Of a stretch of DNA of 18,958 bases, positions 1-8,103 are shown in pieces. The stretch spans positions 1 through 18,958 of the forward strand of contig JBARCX010000066.1 of NCBI GenBank assembly GCA_049794535.1, written 5' to 3'. The notes beneath the pieces were generated by a model that saw only the letters and a list, made by a program, of their open reading frames with translations, had not been told where the DNA came from and did no database searches. This DNA comes from JBARCX01 sp049794535. Its GTDB lineage: Bacteria; Pseudomonadota; Gammaproteobacteria; Xanthomonadales; Rhodanobacteraceae. Position numbers and translations under genes: made by a program. Position 1 is the stretch's first letter. Every line of letters begins with the position of its first letter.

Positions 1-3
1 TCG

Positions 4-1236
4 CTATACCGATCGTGTCGCCACGACCGGTTGTAAAGCTGCCGCACGTAATGCCGGCCCCAATACAGCCACCTGCCCGATCAGCCACAGCAGCAATGCG
101 CCGACTGGAAAATAAATACCAGGCAGACGCGGCAGTTCGTAATGCAACATCAGGTACAGATTGATCCCGTAAGCCAGCACCATGCCCAGCGCAACGCCGA
201 GGGTTGCCAGCAAAAAATTCTCGGTCTGGAAGTAATGCAGGATGTTGCTGCGCGTGGCGCCGAGCGCGCGGCGCACACCGATCATCCGCCGCCGCTGCGA
301 TACCCAGAAGCTGGCCAGGCCGACGATGCCCAAAGCCGTAACGACTAACAGTGCTACGCACACGCCGACCAGGATGCCGGCCATGGCGATGTCATCCTGG
401 AAGAAATCGGCACGTACATCGTCGAAAGTGCGTTGCTCGGTCACTATGCGTTGCGGATCCGCCTGCTTGAGTACAGCCACCGCGGCCGCCAGCACATGCG
501 CGCGGTCTTCAGGGCGGGTACGAATCAGATAGCGCTCATCCTGGCTTGCACCCATACGCAACGGGATCATCGTGGAGTACTGGGCAGTGGTGTCGTCGTA
601 AGCATTGGCACGTGCTAATTCCGCTACGACCCCAACCACCTGTGCCCCCGACTTGTCGGTCAGGTAGACCGTCTTGCCCAGCGGGCTCTGTCCCGGCCAC
701 AACCGCTCCGCCAATGCCTGCGTGACTACGATAAATATAGGCGGCATCTTCTCGTTGCCATCAGCTATGGCCTTGATCGCAACATCCACGTCAACGTAAT
801 CGTCCGGTTGCAGATCACGTCCCGCCACCAGTCGAAGGCCCAATGTTTGCGTCAGGTTTTCACCGAAATAACTGGCCGCACTAATCGTCGCCGAGTTATG
901 TTCCGGATCGAGCCGGAGGTTGACATTGGACGACGACCCACCAAAAGGAAGCTGATTGGACAATGCTGCCGCCTGCACGCCGGGAATCTTCCGCAGCAGG
1001 GCAAGATCCTCCTGCGCTCGCGCATAGCGATCAGGAGAGGGAACGATATAGGCCAAACGGACCTCCACCAGCTCATGCTCCGCGATACCGCTGGGCATGT
1101 TCATGTGATGCAGCCGCTGGCCGATCAGAAACACCGCGTTGCATACGATCGCGCAGGTCAATGCGATCTGCAGAACCAACAGCCACGATGTGATCTTATG
1201 TCGGCGTAATGTGGAAAGAATCGGCAGAATATCCAT
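4..1236 (-). CDS. MacB/FtsX-type ABC permease, B subunit of module V
   Basis: Inner-membrane permease without an ATPase domain, 410 aa. One membrane segment lies at about residues 15-38 (LVLQIALTCAIVCNAVFLI), followed by a MacB-type periplasmic domain to about 280. The C-terminal FtsX domain has membrane segments near 284-308, 340-363 and 370-392 and the conserved IGVRRALGATR loop. The protein ends in ATRSV, like most other B subunits here. I start it at ATG 1236. A GTG two codons upstream (1242) is in frame but would sit on the Shine-Dalgarno GAGG, which itself overlaps the TGA stop of the preceding A gene. That 7-bp gap suggests translational coupling. It resembles the module IV B subunit more than modules I-III (ALTCAIV versus ALTLAIV after TM1; a PFGG motif near residue 110). 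The TAG stop at 4-6 is inside the window, so the gene is complete. Family assignment is secure; the substrate is unknown. Confidence 0.9.
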   Translation of the reverse strand: MDILPILSTLRRHKITSWLLVLQIALTCAIVCNAVFLIGQRLHHMNMPSGIAEHELVEVRLAYIVPSPDRYARAQEDLALLRKIPGVQAAALSNQLPFGGSSSNVNLRLDPEHNSATISAASYFGENLTQTLGLRLVAGRDLQPDDYVDVDVAIKAIADGNEKMPPIFIVVTQALAERLWPGQSPLGKTVYLTDKSGAQVVGVVAELARANAYDDTTAQYSTMIPLRMGASQDERYLIRTRPEDRAHVLAAAVAVLKQADPQRIVTEQRTFDDVRADFFQDDIAMAGILVGVCVALLVVTALGIVGLASFWVSQRRRMIGVRRALGATRSNILHYFQTENFLLATLGVALGMVLAYGINLYLMLHYELPRLPGIYFPVGALLLWLIGQVAVLGPALRAAALQPVVATRSV

Positions 1237-1243
1237 AGCCACC

Positions 1244-2551
1244 TCAATTGCTCTTTAGCTGCAGCGCAGGAGTGATCTGACACGCGCGCCACGCAGGCAG
1301 CAGGCCAGCGAGCAAGCTCGCGCCGATGGCAAGTGCAAACGTCGCCAGCAGCATCGATAAATCAAGCTGTGCCAGCGCGGCGTAACTTGAAGGTCGATGG
1401 CGTATTAGCCACAGCCCTAACAGTGCGAGCAACAAACCGCCGAGACCACCGGCTAGGCCGATCACGCCCGACTCCATCAGCAACTGTCCGAACAGCGAAC
1501 GTTTCGATGCCCCCAGTGCGCGGCGTACGCCAAGCTCAGCGGCTCGGCGCATGAACTTCGCCAGCATCAAGCCCACCGTATTGACCAGGCATACCAGCAG
1601 AAAGCCAAACGCCAGCCCGGTTTGTAGACGCACGTCGTCAGGTACCACATGCGCGTAGTTGAGCCATTCAATGACATTACGCAAGCGCACATTCGCCGGA
1701 CGCTGGAAGCGGCCCAGCGCCTTCTGCTCTTCCGAGTAGTGCACGAGAAAGTCGTGATAAGCCGTCACCTTGGCCGGGCTGTCCAGTTCCACCCAAAACT
1801 GCAACCACACACACGTCCCCGACGGCAAAACGGAATCCGTGCCACCGGTGCCATTGCCCCAGCAATCGGTGGAGCCGCTGTGGCTCAAATGCAGATCGAT
1901 AGCTGTCAACAGCGGTAAGAACACATCCTCACTGTAGGCATAACTGCCCGTGTCGAGATCGTAGAAATGTGGATTAGGCCGCCAACTCTCGAGTACACCG
2001 ACAATACGGAAGGTTGTACTAGCCATGCGCAAGGTACGCCCTACGCTGTTTGCACCTTCGAACAACTTGTCATTGAGCTTGCGTGTGATGACGACATCAC
2101 GAGCTTTTGCGTCATCGTCGGCAGTACCCCAACTGTGGCCGTAGAGAAAGGGCGCATCGAACATCGGGAAGAAATCCGATGTGGTGTAACGCGCATCGAC
2201 ATAGAACGGCTCAAGCGTCGACGAATCGGGCTGTACCGGCACCCTGCCGCCAGTCATCAACGCCTGGCGATCCGCTCGCTTCGCTTGCAGCAGATTCATA
2301 CCATCGACCAGCGTGACTTGCCCCAACGGCTCATTGCCCGGAAACGTGCCACTCATATCGCGCGGGTCGATCTGCGGGTAGTACAACAACCCACTTCGAC
2401 CCGGCAAGGGATCACCCGATAACACGTGCAGCACCGTGAGCGTGGTCATGCTCGCGCCAATGCCCAGCGCAATCGCCAGCACCATAAGTACGGTCAGCGC
2501 CTTGTTACGCTTGAGGCTGCGCAACGCCAGATCGAGGTAATAACCGAACAT
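1244..2551 (-). CDS. MacB/FtsX-type ABC permease, A subunit of module V
   Basis: Permease of 435 aa with no ATPase domain. TM1 is at about residues 18-43. The periplasmic MacB-type core domain spans about 45-305. The FtsX domain has three membrane segments (about 308-333, 361-384, 396-421) and the coupling-type loop GVRRALGAS at 341-349. The C-terminus PALQLKSN is characteristic of the A subunits in this window. Cys230 and Cys247 bracket a 16-residue loop just before the motif VWLQFWVEL; the pair is conserved in all five A subunits and could form a disulfide in the periplasm (inference). The start is ATG 2551, preceded by GGGGAG 4 bases upstream. The N-terminus FGYYLDLALRSLKR is shared exactly with the module IV A subunit, its closest relative here. 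It is followed 7 bp later by its B partner and preceded by a 167-bp spacer containing an intergenic repeat. Confidence 0.9.
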   Translation of the reverse strand: MFGYYLDLALRSLKRNKALTVLMVLAIALGIGASMTTLTVLHVLSGDPLPGRSGLLYYPQIDPRDMSGTFPGNEPLGQVTLVDGMNLLQAKRADRQALMTGGRVPVQPDSSTLEPFYVDARYTTSDFFPMFDAPFLYGHSWGTADDDAKARDVVITRKLNDKLFEGANSVGRTLRMASTTFRIVGVLESWRPNPHFYDLDTGSYAYSEDVFLPLLTAIDLHLSHSGSTDCWGNGTGGTDSVLPSGTCVWLQFWVELDSPAKVTAYHDFLVHYSEEQKALGRFQRPANVRLRNVIEWLNYAHVVPDDVRLQTGLAFGFLLVCLVNTVGLMLAKFMRRAAELGVRRALGASKRSLFGQLLMESGVIGLAGGLGGLLLALLGLWLIRHRPSSYAALAQLDLSMLLATFALAIGASLLAGLLPAWRACQITPALQLKSN

Positions 2552-2570
2552 GCATCTCCCCTTGCGTAAG

Positions 2571-2706
2571 TCCCTCTCCCACCGACGACCCGAAGGCAGT
2601 CCCTGTGGGAGAGAGGCGTCGGGATGAGGGTTCGGCAGGAACGAAGCTCATTGCTCCGCACGTACCCTCATCCGCCTTTTAGGCACCTTCTCCCAATGGG
2701 AGAAGG
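2571..2706. repeat. Intergenic palindromic repeat, copy 1 (between modules IV and V)
   Basis: A composite, hairpin-rich element. CTCTCCCAC (2574-2582) pairs with GTGGGAGAG (2605-2613); GGATGAGGGT (2622-2631) pairs with ACCCTCATCC (2664-2673); CCTTCTCCC (2686-2694) pairs with GGGAGAAGG (2698-2706) across a 3-base loop. It is closely similar, in the same orientation, to the element at 5294-5434. It resembles the short CCCTCTCCC...GGGAGAGGG intergenic repeats common in Xanthomonadales genomes. No T-run follows the stems on the minus strand, so I do not call it a terminator. Confidence 0.8.
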
Positions 2707-2718
2707 GAGAAATATCAC

Positions 2719-3933
2719 TTACACCGACCGTGTTGCTACCACCGGCGACACCGCTGCCGCACGCATGGCGGGGCCGAGCACGGCAAGTTGGCCGAGCCCC
2801 CACAACACCACTGCACCTATCGGCAAGTAGATCAACGGCAAATGCGGCAATTCGTAAAACTTCATCAGCACTACGTTCAACGCGAATGCGAGCGCCATAC
2901 CCAGCACAATGCCGAAGGTGACGATCAGGAAATTTTCGGTTTGGAAGTAATGCAGGATGTCGCTGCGCGTAGCGCCAATCGCACGGCGAATACCAATTTG
3001 CTTGCGCCGCTGTGCTACCCAGAAGCTGGCCAAACCAACAATGCCAAGCGCGGTCACCAGCAATAGTGCAACGATCACACCCACCAACATGCCGACCATC
3101 GCGCGATCCTGGCGAAACTGGTTTGTACGAAGGTCGCCTAGGGTTTGGGTACCTTCCTGATCAATGACGGTATCCGGAGCAATCTTGGCGATCATCGTGC
3201 AGGCATCACGCAATACGCGGGATATATCTTTGGGATCTGCGCGCAATAGATAACTTCCAGCGAGCAGTTTTCCGGGCTGTGCCGGCACGAATATCGACCA
3301 GTCCTTGCTTTCGCCGGGCCAACCGGATGGATCCGGCCTGACCAGGTGATCGATGACACCGACGACGCGGTAATGCATCTTGTCCAGCCAGAGTTCTTTG
3401 CCTAGAGGATTGGTGCCCGGCCACAAATGCTCGGCGAGCGAGTGGGTGATCTGCACGGAGGCATCCCCCGGCATGAGTCCTTCGAATGGCCGAAAATCAT
3501 CGTCTTGTGGGCCACGGCCAGCGGTTACATGCACACCCAACGCCTGCAGGCTGCCCGGGCCGCCGACATAGAATTCGACTACGCCGCCGAAATGCTTACC
3601 GGCCATATCCAACGTGATGCCCGCGGTGCCCCGCCGCGCACCGAACGGTATGGAATTAAGCACCGTGACTGATTGCATGCCGGGAATATTGCGCAAGCCG
3701 GACAACACGCGCGCATTGAGATCCACCGCTTGACTGTCCTCGTAACCTGTCAATTGCACGGTCGCTAGTGAGGCTTCATCCACGCCACTTTCCACGTGCA
3801 GCAGATCAATCCTATTGGCGATAAGAAAACACGCATTGCACAACACCGCGCAAGCAAGTGCGATCTCAAACGCAATCAGCAGGGTGGCAAGTCGGTGGCG
3901 ACGCAGCGCAACGAGAATGGGGCGAATTTGCAT
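2719..3933 (-). CDS. MacB/FtsX-type ABC permease, B subunit of module IV
   Basis: Permease of 404 aa, the shortest of the B subunits. It begins MQIRPILVALRRHR. TM1 (about 16-38) reads FEIALACAVLCNACFLI. A periplasmic domain runs to about 270, then the FtsX domain with GLASFWVAQRRKQIGIRRAI, two further hydrophobic segments and the terminal ATRSV. I start at ATG 3933, 14 bp after the TAA of the A gene, with GGGAG 9 bases upstream. A longer open frame extends to 4188, but it would overlap the A gene in another frame and has no family similarity. It groups with the module V B subunit (shared PFG motif near residue 104, ALAC/ALTC after TM1) and is more diverged from modules I-III. It is probably the heterodimer partner of the module IV A subunit (inference from the pairing). 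Confidence 0.9.
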   Translation of the reverse strand: MQIRPILVALRRHRLATLLIAFEIALACAVLCNACFLIANRIDLLHVESGVDEASLATVQLTGYEDSQAVDLNARVLSGLRNIPGMQSVTVLNSIPFGARRGTAGITLDMAGKHFGGVVEFYVGGPGSLQALGVHVTAGRGPQDDDFRPFEGLMPGDASVQITHSLAEHLWPGTNPLGKELWLDKMHYRVVGVIDHLVRPDPSGWPGESKDWSIFVPAQPGKLLAGSYLLRADPKDISRVLRDACTMIAKIAPDTVIDQEGTQTLGDLRTNQFRQDRAMVGMLVGVIVALLLVTALGIVGLASFWVAQRRKQIGIRRAIGATRSDILHYFQTENFLIVTFGIVLGMALAFALNVVLMKFYELPHLPLIYLPIGAVVLWGLGQLAVLGPAMRAAAVSPVVATRSV

Positions 3934-3947
3934 GTCTGTGCGCTCCC

Positions 3948-5273
3948 TTACAACGTCTTCAACTGCAGCGCCGGTGCAATGCGACTTGCACGCAAGGCAG
4001 GCAGTGCACCGGCCAACAGACTGACTACGATCGCCAACACGAACGTGGTGAGGAACATCGAGATGTCGAGATGCGCGAGATCGGCATAAACCGTCGGTTG
4101 TCGGCGTACCAACCACAAACCGATCAGCGTGAGCAGCCAGCCACCGATGCCGCCGAGCAAACCGATCAAGCCGGCTTCGACAAGGCATTGGGCAAACACC
4201 GCTCTACGGCTTGCACCCAGCGCGCGCCGCACCCCGATCTCGCCGCTGCGGCGAAGAAACTTTGCCAGCAACAGGCCAACGGTGTTGAACAAGCAAATGA
4301 GTAGAAAAGCAAATGCCAACCACGTCTGCAGATGTACATCGCTAGGTACAACATGGTTGTAATCCAACCACTGCATCAGTGAGGGCAAGCGCGTGTTATC
4401 GGCATGGGTGATACGCCCGAGCGCCTTCTGCTGCGCGGCGTAGCCGGACAAAAAGCTACGGTAGTCAGCCACTTTTGCCGCACTACCCAGCTCAACCCAT
4501 AGCCGGATCCACACGCAGGGAGAGTCTTGCAGATGGCCGGGATGCTCCGGCAGATGCCAGCAAGTGAATTGCCAGAAGTTACCGTCGTTGATCTCAAGGC
4601 CGCTGGTGAACGGTGTGAACACATCCTCCGGCTTGGAGTAGTAATCATCTGTTTGACCGTTGGCGAAACGTCCACCTGCCACGGTGTAGAACTGCGGCGA
4701 GGGCCGCCATGGCTTCAGCACCCCGACGATGCGCACATCGGTATCACGCAAGCGCAGCGTGTGCCCCACGCTATTGGCGCCACCGAATAACTTGGCGTTG
4801 AGATCAGCCGAGATCACCGCCACGCGCGCATGTTTCGCGTCGTCATCCGCGGTCCAGCTACTGCCGTACTGAAACGGCACCTCGAACATCGGGAAAAAAT
4901 CCGATGTGGTAGAAAGCATCATTTCCATCAGTGGCGGAAGATTCACTTCGGGTGAACGCACTTTGAGCTTGCTTTGCACAAGTAGCGCCTGCCGGTCCGC
5001 GCGATGCGCATTCCACAGATCTACCGCCGAACGATAGTCCAAGACGTCCAACGGATCGGCGTGAGTGCGATCATCTGTCGGATCCGAATCCACTTGCGGA
5101 TAGAACAGCGTGGCGCTTTTTCCCGGCAACGGATCACCAGACAACAGATGCATTACCGTCAATGTGGTCATGCTGGCACCAATGCCCACAGCGATAGCCA
5201 GCACCATCAATGCGGTGAGCATTCGATGGCGCTTGAGGCTGCGTAGGGCAAGGTCCAGGTAGTAACCAAACAT
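3948..5273 (-). CDS. MacB/FtsX-type ABC permease, A subunit of module IV
   Basis: Permease of 441 aa, the longest A subunit. Architecture is TM1 (about 18-43), a MacB-type periplasmic domain with SGDPLPGKS at 45-53, and three C-terminal membrane segments with EIGVRRALGAS between the first and second. Cys238 and Cys253 bracket a 14-residue loop (shortest of the five) followed by VWIRLWVEL. There is also an insertion relative to the other A subunits near residues 200-215 (GGRFANGQTDDYYSK). The protein ends PALQLKTL rather than QLKSN. The start is ATG 5273, with GGAG 7 bases upstream and the family N-terminus FGYYLDLAL. The frame is open up to 5327, but those 18 codons fall in the upstream intergenic repeat and lack counterparts in the relatives. 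The 14-bp gap to the B gene implies cotranslation. Confidence 0.9.
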   Translation of the reverse strand: MFGYYLDLALRSLKRHRMLTALMVLAIAVGIGASMTTLTVMHLLSGDPLPGKSATLFYPQVDSDPTDDRTHADPLDVLDYRSAVDLWNAHRADRQALLVQSKLKVRSPEVNLPPLMEMMLSTTSDFFPMFEVPFQYGSSWTADDDAKHARVAVISADLNAKLFGGANSVGHTLRLRDTDVRIVGVLKPWRPSPQFYTVAGGRFANGQTDDYYSKPEDVFTPFTSGLEINDGNFWQFTCWHLPEHPGHLQDSPCVWIRLWVELGSAAKVADYRSFLSGYAAQQKALGRITHADNTRLPSLMQWLDYNHVVPSDVHLQTWLAFAFLLICLFNTVGLLLAKFLRRSGEIGVRRALGASRRAVFAQCLVEAGLIGLLGGIGGWLLTLIGLWLVRRQPTVYADLAHLDISMFLTTFVLAIVVSLLAGALPALRASRIAPALQLKTL

Positions 5274-5293
5274 TTCAGATCTCCGATTTTTAT

Positions 5294-5434
5294 GTCCCTC
5301 TTCCATCGGCGACCCGAAGGTAGTCACCGTGGGAGAGAGGGGGTTGGGGTGAGGGTTCGGCTAGAACGAAATGCATCGCTCTGCCTGAACCCCCATCCAC
5401 CCTCCGGGCACCTTCCCCCCCCGAAGGGAGAAGG
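5294..5434. repeat. Intergenic palindromic repeat, copy 2 (between modules III and IV)
   Basis: Same element as at 2571-2706, in the same orientation and in the equivalent place: downstream of a B gene and upstream of the next A gene. Shared blocks include GACCCGAAGG, GTGGGAGAGAGG and GAGGGTTCGGC. It ends in an imperfect stem, CCTTC...GAAGG (5411-5415 with 5428-5432), around a run of eight C. The two copies start about 2.7 kb apart, one module length. No coding capacity is apparent; the open frames that cross it are translations of the repeat. Confidence 0.8.
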
Positions 5435-5442
5435 GAAACGCT

Positions 5443-6699
5443 TTACGCTGCGCGTGTTGCCGACACCGGCGGTACGTTGGAAGCGCGACGCGCCGGCACG
5501 AATACCGCGATCTGCCCCAAGGTCATAATCGCCACCACACCGATCAGCACATACATCACGGGCATGCGATCCATGGCGAAGCGCGTCATCAGCCAAAGAT
5601 TGAGACCCACCGCCAGCAGGATTCCGATCACGGCACCGGCACCGGCAATCATCAGGTTCTCGATCTGGAAGTAATGCAGGATGTCGATCTTGCGAGCACC
5701 CAAGGCACGCCGTACACCGATCTGCCGATGACGTTGGCCAACCCAGAAACTGGTGAGACCGACGATGCCTGCCGCGGTGACACCCAGCAGGATCAGACAG
5801 ACCACGCCCATCAGTATCGCCATGCCTACGTCGGCACGGTAAGCCTGATCGCGAATATCGGTGAACGATTTCACGCTATCGTCGTCGAGCACTCGCATCG
5901 GGTTAACGCCATACAGCACACCCGGCATCGCGTGCATCGCCGCATCCAGACGACCCGGTTTGGCGCGCACGATGTAGCGCGCGAAGTTCGCATCGATCCG
6001 CGCCGGCACCAAGGTCGAGTTGTAGGCAAAATCGTTGTTCCAGCTATCGACAGAAGACGTCTGCATACGCTCGACAACACCGACGATAGTCACCGGTGCG
6101 CTACTGCCGTTGAGATAGATGACCTTGCCCACGGCATCGTTGTTCGGGAACAGCTTGTCGGCAATCGGTTTGGAAACAATCACGATCGTCGGATCGCGTT
6201 GATCCCGCATACCCTGGTGCTGTACATCGCCAGCATTGAAAGCGCGGCCAGCGACCAAGTGCAAGCCCATGGTAGGCAGTGCCTGCTCGTCGCCGTAGTA
6301 ATAAGCCGTACGCGTATTGGCACCCGCTCTCAGCTCACTTCCTGGCTTGAGAGACACGGCACCGTCCCAGCTGGAATTGAGCAATGGGATCGAGTTGGTG
6401 GGTGCTGCTGAGACCACGTCCGGCATATTGCGTAACGCAGCGAGGTCCTCTCGCTGCATGGTATCGAGCTTCTCGACACCAGCCGTATCGTCTGCACTCG
6501 GCGCACCCACCCATTGCTGCTGGACGAGGAACAAATTGCTTTCATCAAGCCCGGTAGGGCGGCCTACTCGCTCGATGCGCGATTGAATAATGAAGAACGC
6601 ATTGCAAACGATCGCCAGGGTCAACGCGATCTGCAGCGAAATCAACACGACACCGGCTTTGTGCTTACGCAGCGCCGCGAGAATGGGATGTAGAGTCAT
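5443..6699 (-). CDS. MacB/FtsX-type ABC permease, B subunit of module III
   Basis: Permease of 418 aa, the longest B subunit. It starts MTLHPILAALRKHKAG. TM1 contains LQIALTLAIVCNAFFII. The periplasmic domain carries QQQWVG near residues 64-69, matching NQWVG in the module II B subunit. The FtsX domain contains GLTSFWVGQRHRQIGVRRAL, and the protein ends PPVSATRAA where most relatives end in ATRSV. The ATG at 6699 has a GAGG 8 bases upstream that overlaps the TGA stop of the A gene (10-bp gap), a layout seen in most of the modules. The IGVRRALGARKIDIL stretch has Lys where the other B subunits read GATRxDIL or GATQHDIL. No defects. Modules I-III share ALTLAIVCNA after TM1, which separates them from IV-V. 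Confidence 0.9.
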   Translation of the reverse strand: MTLHPILAALRKHKAGVVLISLQIALTLAIVCNAFFIIQSRIERVGRPTGLDESNLFLVQQQWVGAPSADDTAGVEKLDTMQREDLAALRNMPDVVSAAPTNSIPLLNSSWDGAVSLKPGSELRAGANTRTAYYYGDEQALPTMGLHLVAGRAFNAGDVQHQGMRDQRDPTIVIVSKPIADKLFPNNDAVGKVIYLNGSSAPVTIVGVVERMQTSSVDSWNNDFAYNSTLVPARIDANFARYIVRAKPGRLDAAMHAMPGVLYGVNPMRVLDDDSVKSFTDIRDQAYRADVGMAILMGVVCLILLGVTAAGIVGLTSFWVGQRHRQIGVRRALGARKIDILHYFQIENLMIAGAGAVIGILLAVGLNLWLMTRFAMDRMPVMYVLIGVVAIMTLGQIAVFVPARRASNVPPVSATRAA

Positions 6700-6709
6700 G
6701 GCGTGATCC

Positions 6710-8026
6710 TCAGTTCGACTTCAGCTGCCACGCGGGCTGCACACGCGAGGCACGATAAGTGGGATACAACCCAGCCAGCAGGGTCGCAATGACGGCGATC
6801 AGCAGCGTGAGCGACAGCAGTACGAAGTCCACGCGCGCCAGAGACGCGATGTCCTTTGGCAACACCCAGCTGACACAAGCCACGCCTACACCGGTGAGCA
6901 GTAGACCCAGTACGCCACCGGCGAGGCCGATGATTCCCGCTTCGGTGAGGAACTGTGCGTAGATTTCCAACCGCTGCGCACCCAGCGCGCGTCGCACGCC
7001 GATCTCACTGCTACGACGGAGGAACTTCGCCAACAACAAACCTGCGGTGTTGACCAGGCAAACGATCAGCAGTCCAAGCGCAACCAGCAATGAAACCTTG
7101 GTATCGCTGGGCACTACCTTCTGGTTGTCCAGCCAAGCCGGCAAGTCACGCAGACGGTTGTTTGACGCCCAGCTGAAGCGGCCAGCCGCTTGCTGGTTGT
7201 GCGCATAACCATCCAGATATTCCTTGTAGGCAGTCACCGCCGAGGCATCGTCCAGCTCGGCCATATAGGCAATCCACACACAACTTGAGTGCTGCATACC
7301 GACAAAGCCCGATTCCTTGGGAATCGCGTTGCAATTGGTATTGCCGTCGTTCGGAATGCCTACATCAATGGCGCGCTGGAATGGCACAAACACATCTTCG
7401 ACGCCGGTGGAGAAACCACCACTGTTCACCACGTCGTAAAACCGCGGCTGAGGGTTCCAGTTATTCAACACGCCCACGACGCGATAATCCTTACCTTCCA
7501 TGTTGACGGTCTTACCCACACTGTTGGCACCGCCGAACAGTTTCTGGTTGAGCTTGCTGCTGATCACCACAACGGCTGCACGCTGATTGTCATCATCGGC
7601 ACTCCAGCCATTGCCGTAGAGGAATGCGGCCTCGACCATCGGAAAGAACTCGCTATACACCGCGTGCCCGCTGACATTGATCGGATGTTTTCCGGCATCT
7701 GTCGGCACCACCGACGGTGAAATTTGATACATCGCCGACTGCAGCTTGGCGCGATGATCGCGCATCAATGCAACCGCATCGGTGTAATCCATGGCATTCG
7801 GCGGCTCACCATCGCTGCCGCGACCGGTGGGGCCCCATACATCGATCTGCGGCACGAACAGCTTGGATGACTTCCACGGAATCGGATCGCCCGATACCGC
7901 GCGAAATACCGAGAATGTGGTCATCGACGCGGCCACACCAAAACCAATGGTAAGCACCATCAGTGCGGTTAAGCCGGGACTACGCTTTAAGCTGCGTATC
8001 GCTAATTCAAGGTAATAACTAAACAT
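6710..8026 (-). CDS. MacB/FtsX-type ABC permease, A subunit of module III
   Basis: Permease of 438 aa. N-terminus MFSYYLELAIRSLKRSPGLT; TM1 at about 20-43; SGDPIPWKS at 45-53; a periplasmic MacB-type domain to about 305; then a C-terminal FtsX domain with LLLAKFLRRSSEIGVRRALG and two further membrane segments. It ends QPAWQLKSN. Cys232 and Cys249 enclose a 16-residue variable loop before VWIAYMAEL. I start at ATG 8026, with GGGAG about 9 bases upstream. Ten further in-frame codons (to 8056) are not conserved in the relatives and would include the Shine-Dalgarno. It belongs to the I-III subgroup (IGFGVAASMTT and FRAVSGDP). The preceding spacer (8027-8103) contains a hairpin but no convincing promoter. 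Confidence 0.9.
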   Translation of the reverse strand: MFSYYLELAIRSLKRSPGLTALMVLTIGFGVAASMTTFSVFRAVSGDPIPWKSSKLFVPQIDVWGPTGRGSDGEPPNAMDYTDAVALMRDHRAKLQSAMYQISPSVVPTDAGKHPINVSGHAVYSEFFPMVEAAFLYGNGWSADDDNQRAAVVVISSKLNQKLFGGANSVGKTVNMEGKDYRVVGVLNNWNPQPRFYDVVNSGGFSTGVEDVFVPFQRAIDVGIPNDGNTNCNAIPKESGFVGMQHSSCVWIAYMAELDDASAVTAYKEYLDGYAHNQQAAGRFSWASNNRLRDLPAWLDNQKVVPSDTKVSLLVALGLLIVCLVNTAGLLLAKFLRRSSEIGVRRALGAQRLEIYAQFLTEAGIIGLAGGVLGLLLTGVGVACVSWVLPKDIASLARVDFVLLSLTLLIAVIATLLAGLYPTYRASRVQPAWQLKSN

Positions 8027-8048
8027 ACGTCCACACTCCCTACATGCG

Positions 8049-8074
8049 AACCCCACTTCCGGCGGAAATGGGTT
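8049..8074. repeat. Imperfect inverted repeat in the module II/III spacer
   Basis: AACCCCACTTCC (8049-8060) and GGAAATGGGTT (8064-8074) pair around a GGC loop, with one bulged C and one mismatch. On the minus strand it lies between the module II B stop and the module III A start. No U-tract follows, so it is a poor intrinsic terminator. It could act as an mRNA-stabilising or processing stem (inference, weak). Confidence 0.4.
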
Positions 8075-8103
8075 AAACCAAAAAGATCCAGCCTAAAAAA
8101 GAT

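Noticed and set aside
2686..2706. Strong hairpin CCTTCTCCC-AAT-GGGAGAAGG as an intrinsic terminator
   Set aside because: No T-run follows on the minus strand, the stem is part of a repeat present elsewhere in the window, and the genes either side belong to the same array.
3934..4188. N-terminal extension of the module IV B permease
   Set aside because: The extra 85 codons overlap the A gene in another frame and are not hydrophobic or similar to relatives; ATG 3933 with GGGAG matches the family start.
5415..5422. Run of eight C as a phase-variation tract
   Set aside because: It lies in a non-coding repeat 20 bases past a stop codon, not in a promoter spacer or reading frame, and copy 1 of the repeat lacks it.
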